64,000 nt of DNA, from contig CAVUFN010000015.1 of assembly GCA_963740765.1 (NCBI GenBank), positions 186,001-250,000 on the forward strand, given 5' to 3'. This document shows positions 57,401 to 64,000 of the stretch, in pieces. Source of the DNA: DATLGB01 sp963740765 (GTDB lineage Bacteria > Actinomycetota > Thermoleophilia > Solirubrobacterales > Solirubrobacteraceae). Both the position numbers and the translations under genes were made by a program. Below the pieces are notes generated by a model. It did not search any database. It saw nothing but the letters and a program-made list of their open reading frames with translations, and was not told the DNA's origin. How positions within the stretch are numbered: position 1 is the stretch's first letter; each line of letters starts with the position of its first letter.

Positions 57401-59147
57401 CGCCGAAGTCACCGCTGGACTCGCCGCCGCCGCCGGAGAGATTCAGGCTGCCGCCGGTCGCTTCGACCAGGCCGTCGTTGTCGAGCTCCGGGTCCAGGAA
57501 CGGCGTGCCGGTCCCGGACGCGCGGATGACGCCGGTGGCGGTGACCGAGATCTTCGACCTCGGGGTCAGATAGGCGTAGATGCCGTTGCCGGCCGGCAGC
57601 GACAGCAGGCCGGCGACCTCGATGCTCGCGCCCGAGTAGAGGTACGGGTTGCCGCCGGACACCGTCATCGTCGCGCCGTTGGCGATCGCGATCGTGCCGC
57701 TCCGGATGTCCCCGCCGGACACGGTGAAGGTCCCGCCGGTCACCGACAGCCTGCCGGGACCATCGAGCTTGCCGCTGGAGAAGCGGTTCGCGCCGCTCGC
57801 GGTCGCCGTCTTGCCCGTCGTCACCGCCAGGGTGCCGCCCGCCACGGTCACGCCGCCGAGTAGGGCCGCGCCGTTGCCGAGCGTCTGCGTGCCGCCCGTC
57901 AGCCGCACGGTGCCCGCCCCGCCGCCGAAGTCGCCCGTCGACTCGCCGCCGCCGCCGGTCAGGCTCAGGGTGCCGCCGGTCGCTTCGACCAGGCCGTCGT
58001 TGTCGAGCTCGGGGTCCAGGAAGGGCGTGCCGGTCCCGGACGCGCGGATGACGCCGGTGGCGGTCACCGCGATCTTCGGCGCGGGGGCGAGGTACTCACG
58101 GATGCCGTTGCTGGCCGGGAGCGACAGCAGGCCGGCGACCTCGATGCTCGCGCCCGAGTAGAGGTACGGGTTGCCGCCGGACACCGTCATCGTCGCGCCG
58201 TCCGCGATCGCGACGGTGCCGCCCCGGATGTCCCCGCCGGAGACGGTGAAGGTCCCGCCGGTCACCGACAGCTTGCCGGGACCGTCGACATTGCCGCCCG
58301 AGAAGCCATTCGCACCGGAGCTCGTGGCGGTCCCGCCCGCGGCCACCCCGAGCGTCCCGCCCACGACGGTCACGCCGCCGAGCAGGGCGGCGCCGTCGCC
58401 GAGCGTCTGCGTGCCGCCCGTCAGCCGCACGGTGCCCGCCCCGCCGCCGAAGTCACCGCTGGACTCGCCGCCGCCTCCGCGCAGGCCGAACGTGCCGCCC
58501 GTCGCGTCGACGAGCCCGTCGTTGTCGACGAGCGGTTCGACGTACGGCGTGCCGGTCCCGGACGCGCGGATCACGCCCGTGCCGAGCACGTGGATCACCG
58601 CCGCCGGCGTCAGGTAGGCGTTGATGCCGTTGCTCGCCGGGAGCGACAGCGTTCCCGCCACCTCGAGCTCCGTGCCCGAGTACATGTACGGGTTGCCGCC
58701 CGACACGGTCATCGTCGCCCCCGGCGCGACGCGCAGGGTGCCGTCCTTGAAGTCGCCGCCCGCCCAGGTCCCGGTACCGGTGACGATGATCCGGCTCGCC
58801 GACTCGATGTTCCCGCCCCCGTGCGTGAACGTCGCCGCCGTGGTGTCCTCGGCGGTGTCGGTCAGCTGGAGCGTCCCGCCGTTGACGGTCAGCGACCCGG
58901 CCGCCTGGACGGTCCGGACGGTGGCGGTCCCCGAGCTGAGGACGGCGCCCTGGCCGGCCGGGATGCAGACGTGGTCCGTCGTGGTCGGCAGCCGGTTGAG
59001 GTCCCAGTTGGCGGCGGTGGTCCACGGCGCGCTCGCGCCGCCGTCGAAGCTGATCGTGCAGGTGGGCGCGGCGTCGACGCGCGCGGCGAGCCCGCCGGCG
59101 ATGGCGATCAGCAGGGTGGCGATCAGGAGCCGGACGCGCACGCTCAC
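54453..59147 (-). CDS. Large secreted beta-helix-like repeat protein
   Basis: The protein has 1,564 residues from GTG 59147, which overlaps the RHS stop by GTGA. It has a signal peptide (VRLLIATLLIAIAGGLAARVDA). Most of the chain is Gly/Thr/Val-rich short strands (VRLTGGTQTLG, LTVNGGTLQL, ATMTVSGGNPYLYSG), as in autotransporter or filamentous-adhesin beta-helices. Residues ~130-620 include three copies of a 174-residue repeat. A Pro/Ala linker (~1445) precedes a ~95-residue basic C-terminal domain (YSVSSQPGAVLLRRAVRARR, ending VAVDALIVR) that looks like a carbohydrate-binding or wall-binding beta-sandwich. No anchor or sortase motif is seen. It is probably a surface or released adhesin, co-expressed with the RHS protein. 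Confidence 0.78.
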   Translation of the reverse strand: MSVRVRLLIATLLIAIAGGLAARVDAAPTCTISFDGGASAPWTTAANWDLNRLPTTTDHVCIPAGQGAVLSSGTATVRTVQAAGSLTVNGGTLQLTDTAEDTTAATFTHGGGNIESASRIIVTGTGTWAGGDFKDGTLRVAPGATMTVSGGNPYMYSGTELEVAGTLSLPASNGINAYLTPAAVIHVLGTGVIRASGTGTPYVEPLVDNDGLVDATGGTFGLRGGGGESSGDFGGGAGTVRLTGGTQTLGDGAALLGGVTVVGGTLGVAAGGTATSSGANGFSGGNVDGPGKLSVTGGTFTVSGGDIRGGTVAIADGATMTVSGGNPYLYSGASIEVAGLLSLPASNGIREYLAPAPKIAVTATGVIRASGTGTPFLDPELDNDGLVEATGGTLSLTGGGGESTGDFGGGAGTVRLTGGTQTLGNGAALLGGVTVAGGTLAVTTGKTATASGANRFSSGKLDGPGRLSVTGGTFTVSGGDIRSGTIAIANGATMTVSGGNPYLYSGASIEVAGLLSLPAGNGIYAYLTPRSKISVTATGVIRASGTGTPFLDPELDNDGLVEATGGSLNLSGGGGESSGDFGGGAGTVRLTGGTQTLGNGAALLGGVTIAGGTLAVATGATATTTGANAMTSGTLQGAGTFAIAGPFAVSGGTMRDAGTTSVGAASTLTVNGGNITLAAGRRLEVAGTLAFTSDHGIFTGASPPALVHVLAGGVARKTAGSGASSIYPPLRNDGLVDSTSGMLELRQGAADPDTGDFGGDSATARASFEGGTHVLGAGARLLGHAEIGGGVVGVAAGATVPVSGDGRLTGGKLTGPGTVDVTGDLLWTDGEMEGPGTTRVASGATLRVQDCGTYLSDGRLLDVGGTMRFDHHGELYASGDPEPTIDVSGRVEFDDTDAGTCGDESGIRGTFQMPVSGEVERTAGPGVTTIEGVLDNDGAVHAAAGTLALSSDASVSHSGTFGSAGDAGAVDFASGEFVLDAGTTVAGNAGISFATVTLDEDATVTVGDGSTFRQTGGELRGGGELRVLGALDWTDGRQGAGTTTIEPGATATIGGDEFAFTSLEEGRAFVNRGALNVEAGELSMYDGASLLNAGTAVLADGAALDGYGFGGYGLGSLVHNTGLLRKPAGAGVAEVTSPLENDGTVEVGAGRLNLRGELLNASEDGELTGGRWVARGATLGVADALTVNGAHLLLDGDGAQIATVDYAGEPTGDALAGLKRNAGAGELEIRGGHDLALPGPFRNLGTVRIGAGSVTVAGEYRQTGGLTKLEDAGGRLTATGSVVRLTGGRLAGRGSAGPTVAVDAGVVEPGLDGTGALALDTLTLGAGSTVRTRLFPDAGGFRTGALSVAGAGALNGTLATVVEPGATVDAGDQVTVATFGARSGQFAALDGAAAGPGLVWSVSYTATSVRLTAIPAGGRPAAPASPPAVPDDAAAPAPTADPAPAEPVRGSRPERIDDSQLTTLGEWTRRTIGGRGYSVSSQPGAVLLRRAVRARRLAVAVATCRRCGTLAVRWGARRTRRVSLQGPRGRRIVEIARLRRPRSGTVRLRVAGRGRVAVDALIVR
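57290..58760 (-). repeat. Three tandem 522-bp repeats in the repeat protein
   Basis: Matching landmarks are spaced exactly 522 bp: GTCTGCGTGC at 57361, 57883 and 58405, and the start of the ACCGTCAT-type block at 57661, 58183 and 58705. Each unit encodes 174 residues. The middle and C-terminal-side units (57290-58333) are the most alike; the third diverges after ~58740. Preserved frame and near identity imply recent duplication or gene conversion. Confidence 0.85.
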
Positions 59148-62100
59148 CACTCGATCTCCGACATCTGGCGCTGGGCGCCTCGGTTGATGGTGCCGGTGTC
59201 GCGCTGCTCGCGGGCGTGCTCGAGCCCGCGGTCGAGCGTCTCCGTGACCAGTTCGGTCGGCGTCAGGTTCACGGGCAGCACCTTGTCGATCCACTTGATG
59301 CAGGCCTTGAAGATGCCGGCCGCCTGCTCGGGCTCGGAGGTCTTCTGGAGCGCGTCGTCGATCTGCTGCACCGTCTCCACGACCTCCACCGCGGTTTCGG
59401 CGTGCTCGATGATCTCGGTGCCCTTGCCGGCCAGCTCGCCGGCGTCGGAGTCGCCGGCGAGGTTGCTGACGGTGTCGAGCGCGGTCTTGCCCCAGTCGAC
59501 GACCGAGTCCGCGACGCCCTGCCAGGTCCAGTCCTGGCCGCTCGGATCGCGGCGCGCCGTCGGGACGTTGCCGACGTAGGCGTAGAGGTTGAGCTGGCCG
59601 CCGCCGAACAGCTGCGGGTCGCGGCTCGTCCAGCGCCCGGTGGCCGGGTCGTAGTCGCGCAGGCCGAAGTGCACGAGGCCGGTGGTGGAGTCGGTGAGGC
59701 CGCCGGCGAAGCCGATCGGCAGGTCGAAGCCCGGGGCGGTGTCCGACGTCTCGTTGCCCCACGTGTCGAACTCGACGCGCTTGAGCTCGGTGGCGCCGTT
59801 GGCGGAGAGCACCCGCCGCGGCGTGCCGAGGTGGTCCGTCGCGACGTAGTAGCGCGTCCCGCCGCGCCGCATCGCGAACAGCAGGCCGGTCTCGTCATAG
59901 TCGAACGTCGTCAGCTCGCCGCCGGGCGCTCGGACCGCGGTGACCCGGTAGCGGTCGCGGGGATCGCCGTAGAAGTAGCTCGTGCGGCTGGCGCCCACGA
60001 CGCGCGCGACGCGGCGCCCGAGGCCGTCGTAGGCGTAGCGCACGGTCGTCCCGTCCACCGTCGCCTCCAGCAGTTCGCCGAGCGCGGAGTAGCTGAAGCT
60101 GTCGCCGCCGCGGCCGGTCAGGAAGCCGTCCGCGTCGTGGGTGACCGCGTCGCCCTCGAAGGTGGTCAGGCGGTCCTGGGCGTCGTAGGTGGAGACCGCT
60201 GCGGGGTCCCCGTCGAGGGCGCGGCGGTTGCGGTTGCCGTTGAGGTCGTAGCCGTACTCCTCCAGCACGTCGCCGTTGCCGTTGCGCACCTCGGTCAGCT
60301 CGCCGTCGTCGGAGTACTCGTAGTCGCGCGTGGTGGTGACGCCGCCGATCGTCTCCACCTTGCTGGTCAGCCGGTTGGCCTCGTCGCGGGTGAGCTTCAC
60401 GCGGTAGCGCTCCGTCCCGCCGACGGTCATCGTGCGCGAATCGGTGCGGCCGATCGTGTCGTAGCCGATGTCGAGCGCGAAGCCCGTGGTGGAGTAGCGC
60501 GACGGGTGCCCGGCCGGGCCGAGGCGGGAGCGGTCGAAGTCGCCCTCCCTGACGATCTTGCCCTCGCCGTCGCGGGCGATCGTGGTCGTCAGCGAGTCCG
60601 CTCCCGCGGTCATCGCGATCTTCGACAGCTCGAAGCGATCGCCGTAGTCGTACTCGTGGCGCGCGTACGTCGTTCCGCCGGTGCGGGACTCGGCCGCGGT
60701 CACCAGCGACCCGTCGTACTCGCGTCTCGTCGTGTCGTTCAGGCCGCCGGGCAGCGTGCGCGTCTCCTCCGCCACCCGCTCCGTCGGGTCGCCGGGGGCG
60801 TAGCCGAGGGTGAGCGTGCCCTCCATCCCGGCGAGCCCGGTGGACCGCCCGCCGCCGTCGCGCACCTCGCTGAAGCTGCGGCCGCTGGGCAGCAGCGTCT
60901 CGTCGATGCGCTTCTCGGCGTCGTAGGTCCGGCCGAAGGCGGGGTTGGACGGCGGCGTGTAGCTGAGGGCCCGGCCGGTGGGCCGGTACCCGAACTGGTG
61001 CTGCTGGCCGCCGGGCATCGTGATCGACGTGCGGTCGCCGTTGTCGTCGTAGCCGAACCCGAAGGTCTTGAGGCTCGGCAGCGTGACCTTGGTGATGCGC
61101 TCGGCGGCGTCGTACTTGAAGCTCGTCCTCCGCCCTGCGGCGTCGGTCTGGGACGAGATGGCGAACGGGTGCGCCGCGTCGTCGTAGGCGTAGACCGTCT
61201 CCAGGTCCCCCTGGGCGCGCCGGGTCGGGCGGCCCTGCGCGTCGCGCTCGAGCGTCACCGGGTCCAGGCCGGCTGCCTCGGTCCGGGTCAGCCTGCCCTG
61301 GTCGTCCACCGTGCGGGCGACCGCGCGGCCGGTGGCGGTCGTCGTGGTGACGGTCCGCGTGGCCGCGTCGAACTCCGAGGTCAGCGACTCGCCGTCCTCG
61401 GTGGCGGTGTCCGTGATCGTCTGCACCGAGAACGGGTCGGCGGAGTCGGGGACGAACGCCTCGCGGGTGCGCGTCGTGACGCTGCTGCGACCGCTGGGCG
61501 TCGTGCGCGTCAGCCGCGTGAGGTACGGGACGTTCATGCCCCAGCGCGGATCGGGGCCGGCGACGGCGTCCATCCGCGTGCCGTCGACCTCGGTCACCGT
61601 GGTGGAGCCGTCCTGGCGGGCGATCGACTCCGTCTCTGCGCCGCTGGGCAGCGTGATGGTGGAGCGGCGGTCGCCGGTCGGGAGCGTCTCCGTCCCGTAC
61701 ACCGTCTCGCGCGCGATGTTCTCGGCGCTGCGGGTGACCTCGACGCCCGCGTTGGTCTCGTGCCGCGTGAGCGTGAAGGCGTCCCCGTCGCGGTCCTGAT
61801 CGCGCGTCAGGAGACCGCGACCGTTGTACTCGAAGGTCTGCTCGGCGCCCATGGGATCGGTCAGCGCGGTCAGCAGGCCGCCGGCGTCGTAGTCGAGGCC
61901 GACCGCCTCGGCGGCCGGGTTGGCGACCTCGCGCAGCAGCCCACCGGTCACGGTCAGCTCGGTGCGAAGGCCGCCGGGCGCGACGATCGCGGTCGCCACG
62001 CCGTCGCCGTCCCGCTCGATGGTGGTGACGTTCCCGTCGCCATCGGTGATCGTGGTCAGCCGGCCCGCGCCGTCGTAGCCGAACTCGGCCAGCGTGGCGC

Positions 62101-64000
62101 CCGTGACCTGGTGGACGGTGCGCAGGTGGCGGCCGTCCGCGTCGAACTGGTACAGATCGCGGCCGTTCTCGTCCGGGATCGAGAAGTCGGCGTCGATGAA
62201 GCCGGGCAGCCCAGCGGCGGCTTCGCGCACCCGGCCGTTGGCGGAGTCGGCGATCAGCACCGCGCCGTCCGGCGCGACGGCGACATCCTGCGGGAACGAG
62301 AGCTGCGCGCGCTGCGGCGTGCCGCCGTCCCCATCGCCGCCGGACTCGCCCGTGCCGGCGTACCGGATGATGGTGCCGCCGACGGTCACGCGCCGCACGC
62401 TGTGGTGGGCGCGGTCGGCGATGTAGAGGATGCCCTCGCGCGTGACGGCCAGACCCTGCGGCTCCCCGATCGCCGCGTCGGTGGCGGGGCCGCCGTTGCC
62501 TCCGGCGCCGGCGCTCCCGTTGCCGGCCACCGTGTCGATCTCGCCCGTCGCCGCGACGGAGCGCACGCGATGGTGGAGCGCGTCGGCGACGTAGAGCGTG
62601 CCGTTTCCGTCGATGGCGACGTCCGTCGGGAGGTCGAGCGAGGCCGCGGTGGCCAGGCCGCCGTCGCCGATGCCGGTGGCCGGGCTGCCGCCGCCCGCGG
62701 CGGTGTTGACGAAGCCCTCCGGGGTGATGCGGCGGACGCGATCGCGACCGGCCTCGGCCACGAACACCGTGCCGTCGGGCGCGACCGCCAGGCCGCGTGG
62801 GTTCTTCAGGCCGGCGGCCGTGGCCGGCCCGTCGTCGCCGAGCGTGTCCGGGTCGCCGCCGCCGGCGTACGTCGAGATCGTGCCGTCGGGGGCGATGCGG
62901 CGGACGCGGTCGTTGCCGGTGTCGGAGATGTAGACGCTGCCGTCCGGCGCCTCCACGGCGTCGCTGGGTGCCACGAGTCGCGCGGCGGTGGCCGGCCCGC
63001 CGTCGCCGAGGCCGTCGGCGGGGTCGCCGCCGCCGGCGATCACGTCGATGTCCCCGTCCGCGGTGACCTTGCGCACGCGGTTGCGGCCCGTCTCGGCGAT
63101 CAGGAAGCCGCCGTCGGCACTCGCGGCGACGCCGCGCACTCCGCGCAGGGCGAGCTGGGTGGCCGGAGTGTCGAAGCCGCCCAGGGGGTCGAAGCCGGCG
63201 ACGGTGCGGATCTGCGAGCGGATGGCGTCGGTCGTGCGGCGCGTGCCGTTGCCGTAGTACAGGGTCCGTGACTGCGGGTCATACGCGTGGTGGGCGTCGA
63301 TCGACCAGCCGCCGATCGCGTCCGCGGCCGTTCCCAGCGTGCCCAGCGGGCGCTGGAACTCCTGGGAGACCGTGATCGTCTGGCGGGTCCGGTCGCCGGT
63401 GATCGGGCTGCCGCCGAACTGCGCGAAGCTGCGCTGCCAGCGGACGGGCTCGAGGTAGACGGCCGGGTACGTGTACCCGATGCTCACGCTCGCCGTCTGC
63501 GCTCCGTCGACCCGCCGCCCGTAGCCGTCGAGGCCGTCCCAGACGAAGGTGTGGGACAGGTTGGGCGCGGGCGCGAAGCTCTGCTCGTAGGTCTTGCCCG
63601 CGACGGTCATCGACACGTCGACGCCGACCAGCGACCCGGGTGGGGAACCGCCGGTGAGCGGCACCTCCATGCGGTACGCGTCCTTGTAGCCGTCCATGCG
63701 GTCGCTGCTGTAGCGCAACGAGTACGGCGAGCCGGCGATGCCGATCTCCTCGCCCAGGGTCTGCGAGAAGTTCGAGACGATCGAGCCGGCGCCCTCGCAC
63801 TCCGGGCACGGCTTCGGGGGCGGGGGGTCCTGGTGCGGCTTCGGGCACAGGGCCTCGCAGCCGTAGGGCCAGTTGTAGTCCCACGGGGTGAAGTGCTTGA
63901 CCTGCACGCGCCACAGCTCGGTGCCCGCGGGGTAGGTCGCGCCGAGCTTGTCCAGCTCCGCCTGGTCGATGCCGAGCTCGGTCAGCTCCGAGCCGCTGTC
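59144..64000 (-). CDS. RHS/YD-repeat protein with NHL-type repeats (5' end outside window)
   Basis: 1,618 residues are visible; the frame is open at the window's right end. Order from the visible N-terminus: a Cys/Pro-rich knot (CEALCPKPHQ, CPECEGAG); an RHS-type entry region (SLRYSSDRMDGY); about six NHL-like repeats (GDGGPATAARL, LAVAPDGTVFVAEAGRDRVR); then many YD repeats (FGYDGAGRLTTITDGDGN, YDAQDRLTTFEGD). The RHS-core end is GLVHFGLRDYDPATGRWTSRDP, then LYAYVGNVPTARRDPSGQD. The last ~129 residues after the core are helical and match no toxin I know. Such proteins encapsulate a C-terminal cargo and work in contact-dependent competition or adhesion. No small immunity gene follows; instead the repeat protein is coupled by GTGA. 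Confidence 0.88.
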   Translation of the reverse strand, partial: DSGSELTELGIDQAELDKLGATYPAGTELWRVQVKHFTPWDYNWPYGCEALCPKPHQDPPPPKPCPECEGAGSIVSNFSQTLGEEIGIAGSPYSLRYSSDRMDGYKDAYRMEVPLTGGSPPGSLVGVDVSMTVAGKTYEQSFAPAPNLSHTFVWDGLDGYGRRVDGAQTASVSIGYTYPAVYLEPVRWQRSFAQFGGSPITGDRTRQTITVSQEFQRPLGTLGTAADAIGGWSIDAHHAYDPQSRTLYYGNGTRRTTDAIRSQIRTVAGFDPLGGFDTPATQLALRGVRGVAASADGGFLIAETGRNRVRKVTADGDIDVIAGGGDPADGLGDGGPATAARLVAPSDAVEAPDGSVYISDTGNDRVRRIAPDGTISTYAGGGDPDTLGDDGPATAAGLKNPRGLAVAPDGTVFVAEAGRDRVRRITPEGFVNTAAGGGSPATGIGDGGLATAASLDLPTDVAIDGNGTLYVADALHHRVRSVAATGEIDTVAGNGSAGAGGNGGPATDAAIGEPQGLAVTREGILYIADRAHHSVRRVTVGGTIIRYAGTGESGGDGDGGTPQRAQLSFPQDVAVAPDGAVLIADSANGRVREAAAGLPGFIDADFSIPDENGRDLYQFDADGRHLRTVHQVTGATLAEFGYDGAGRLTTITDGDGNVTTIERDGDGVATAIVAPGGLRTELTVTGGLLREVANPAAEAVGLDYDAGGLLTALTDPMGAEQTFEYNGRGLLTRDQDRDGDAFTLTRHETNAGVEVTRSAENIARETVYGTETLPTGDRRSTITLPSGAETESIARQDGSTTVTEVDGTRMDAVAGPDPRWGMNVPYLTRLTRTTPSGRSSVTTRTREAFVPDSADPFSVQTITDTATEDGESLTSEFDAATRTVTTTTATGRAVARTVDDQGRLTRTEAAGLDPVTLERDAQGRPTRRAQGDLETVYAYDDAAHPFAISSQTDAAGRRTSFKYDAAERITKVTLPSLKTFGFGYDDNGDRTSITMPGGQQHQFGYRPTGRALSYTPPSNPAFGRTYDAEKRIDETLLPSGRSFSEVRDGGGRSTGLAGMEGTLTLGYAPGDPTERVAEETRTLPGGLNDTTRREYDGSLVTAAESRTGGTTYARHEYDYGDRFELSKIAMTAGADSLTTTIARDGEGKIVREGDFDRSRLGPAGHPSRYSTTGFALDIGYDTIGRTDSRTMTVGGTERYRVKLTRDEANRLTSKVETIGGVTTTRDYEYSDDGELTEVRNGNGDVLEEYGYDLNGNRNRRALDGDPAAVSTYDAQDRLTTFEGDAVTHDADGFLTGRGGDSFSYSALGELLEATVDGTTVRYAYDGLGRRVARVVGASRTSYFYGDPRDRYRVTAVRAPGGELTTFDYDETGLLFAMRRGGTRYYVATDHLGTPRRVLSANGATELKRVEFDTWGNETSDTAPGFDLPIGFAGGLTDSTTGLVHFGLRDYDPATGRWTSRDPQLFGGGQLNLYAYVGNVPTARRDPSGQDWTWQGVADSVVDWGKTALDTVSNLAGDSDAGELAGKGTEIIEHAETAVEVVETVQQIDDALQKTSEPEQAAGIFKACIKWIDKVLPVNLTPTELVTETLDRGLEHAREQRDTGTINRGAQRQMSEIEW

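Noticed and set aside
55449..57863. Long plus-strand frames opposite the beta-helix protein
   Set aside because: They arise from the Gly/Thr-rich repeat codons read in antisense. There is no start context and no domain.
57290..58760. The 522-bp repeats as an insertion sequence or transposon array
   Set aside because: Repeat length is a multiple of three and the frame is preserved. There is no transposase, and no inverted termini are visible.
59216..63271. A 1,351-codon open frame on the plus strand opposite the RHS gene
   Set aside because: It is the antisense shadow of a GC-rich gene. Its product is Arg/Gly/Val/Ala repeats with no domain, while the minus strand has unmistakable RHS, NHL and YD motifs.

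Overview
The window is very GC-rich (about 70% or more by eye over most of its length). It has many GTG/TTG starts, 4-nt ATGA/GTGA start-stop overlaps, TANNNT boxes placed 6-10 nt before start codons, and a gap-pgk-tpiA run. My best inference is the chromosome of an actinobacterium, most likely class Thermoleophilia (Solirubrobacter/Conexibacter/Patulibacter-like). The sequence alone does not prove the taxon. No rRNA or CRISPR array is present; there is one tRNA.

1-15.5 kb is centred on phosphate. It holds the 3' end of polyphosphate kinase, a SpoIIE-type phosphatase, a secreted M23 endopeptidase, a BenE-type transporter, an enoyl-CoA hydratase, a PHP-glycosyltransferase fusion and an ABC-F ATPase. 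These are followed by a receiver-less winged-helix regulator, pstSCAB-phoU and a PhoB-like response regulator. Tandem 11-bp Pho-box-like repeats lie upstream of the winged-helix gene, pstS and the response regulator, and again upstream of an alkaline phosphatase at 24.6 kb. A polyphosphate-binding-type CHAD protein and a glycerophosphodiester phosphodiesterase adjoin that phosphatase.

15.9-18.7 kb is a four-gene operon of TadE-like proteins. It ends in an unusual fusion: a TadE-like anchor, then a VanY-like carboxypeptidase, then a lytic transglycosylase. 18.7-46 kb is mostly core chromosome. It includes uvrC-rapZ, an SBP-VWA protein, the glycolytic operon gap-pgk-tpiA-gpmI, hsp20, tgt, a Ser/Thr kinase with a lipoprotein, an M48 protease with rlmH, argS, a frame-broken RDD gene, and a tlpA-ccmH-ccdA operon. 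Two small palindrome families are dispersed here. One sits between convergent genes (6.9 and 44.2 kb). The other lies in frame inside coding sequences (ABC-F and argS).

46.1-54.2 kb is an integrative element inserted at the 3' end of tRNA-Gly(CCC). It is bounded by a 42-bp direct repeat, has a tyrosine recombinase at the right end, and carries GTGGCTACCGC repeats at both ends that look like integrase arm sites. Its cargo is a nucleotidyltransferase with a frameshifted winged-helix partner, an excisionase-like protein, a replication-relaxation protein, and a lower-GC secreted protein with a NucA/NucB-like nuclease C-terminus (frameshifted), followed by a SUKH-like immunity gene. Remnants of a Doc-type toxin C-terminus occur both inside the element and just beyond its right end.

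54.4-64 kb, on the minus strand, is an RHS/NHL-repeat giant protein (5' end outside the window). It overlaps by GTGA a secreted repeat protein of about 1,560 residues that contains near-identical 174-residue tandem repeats. Together with the element this makes the right-hand 18 kb an accessory, conflict-type region.
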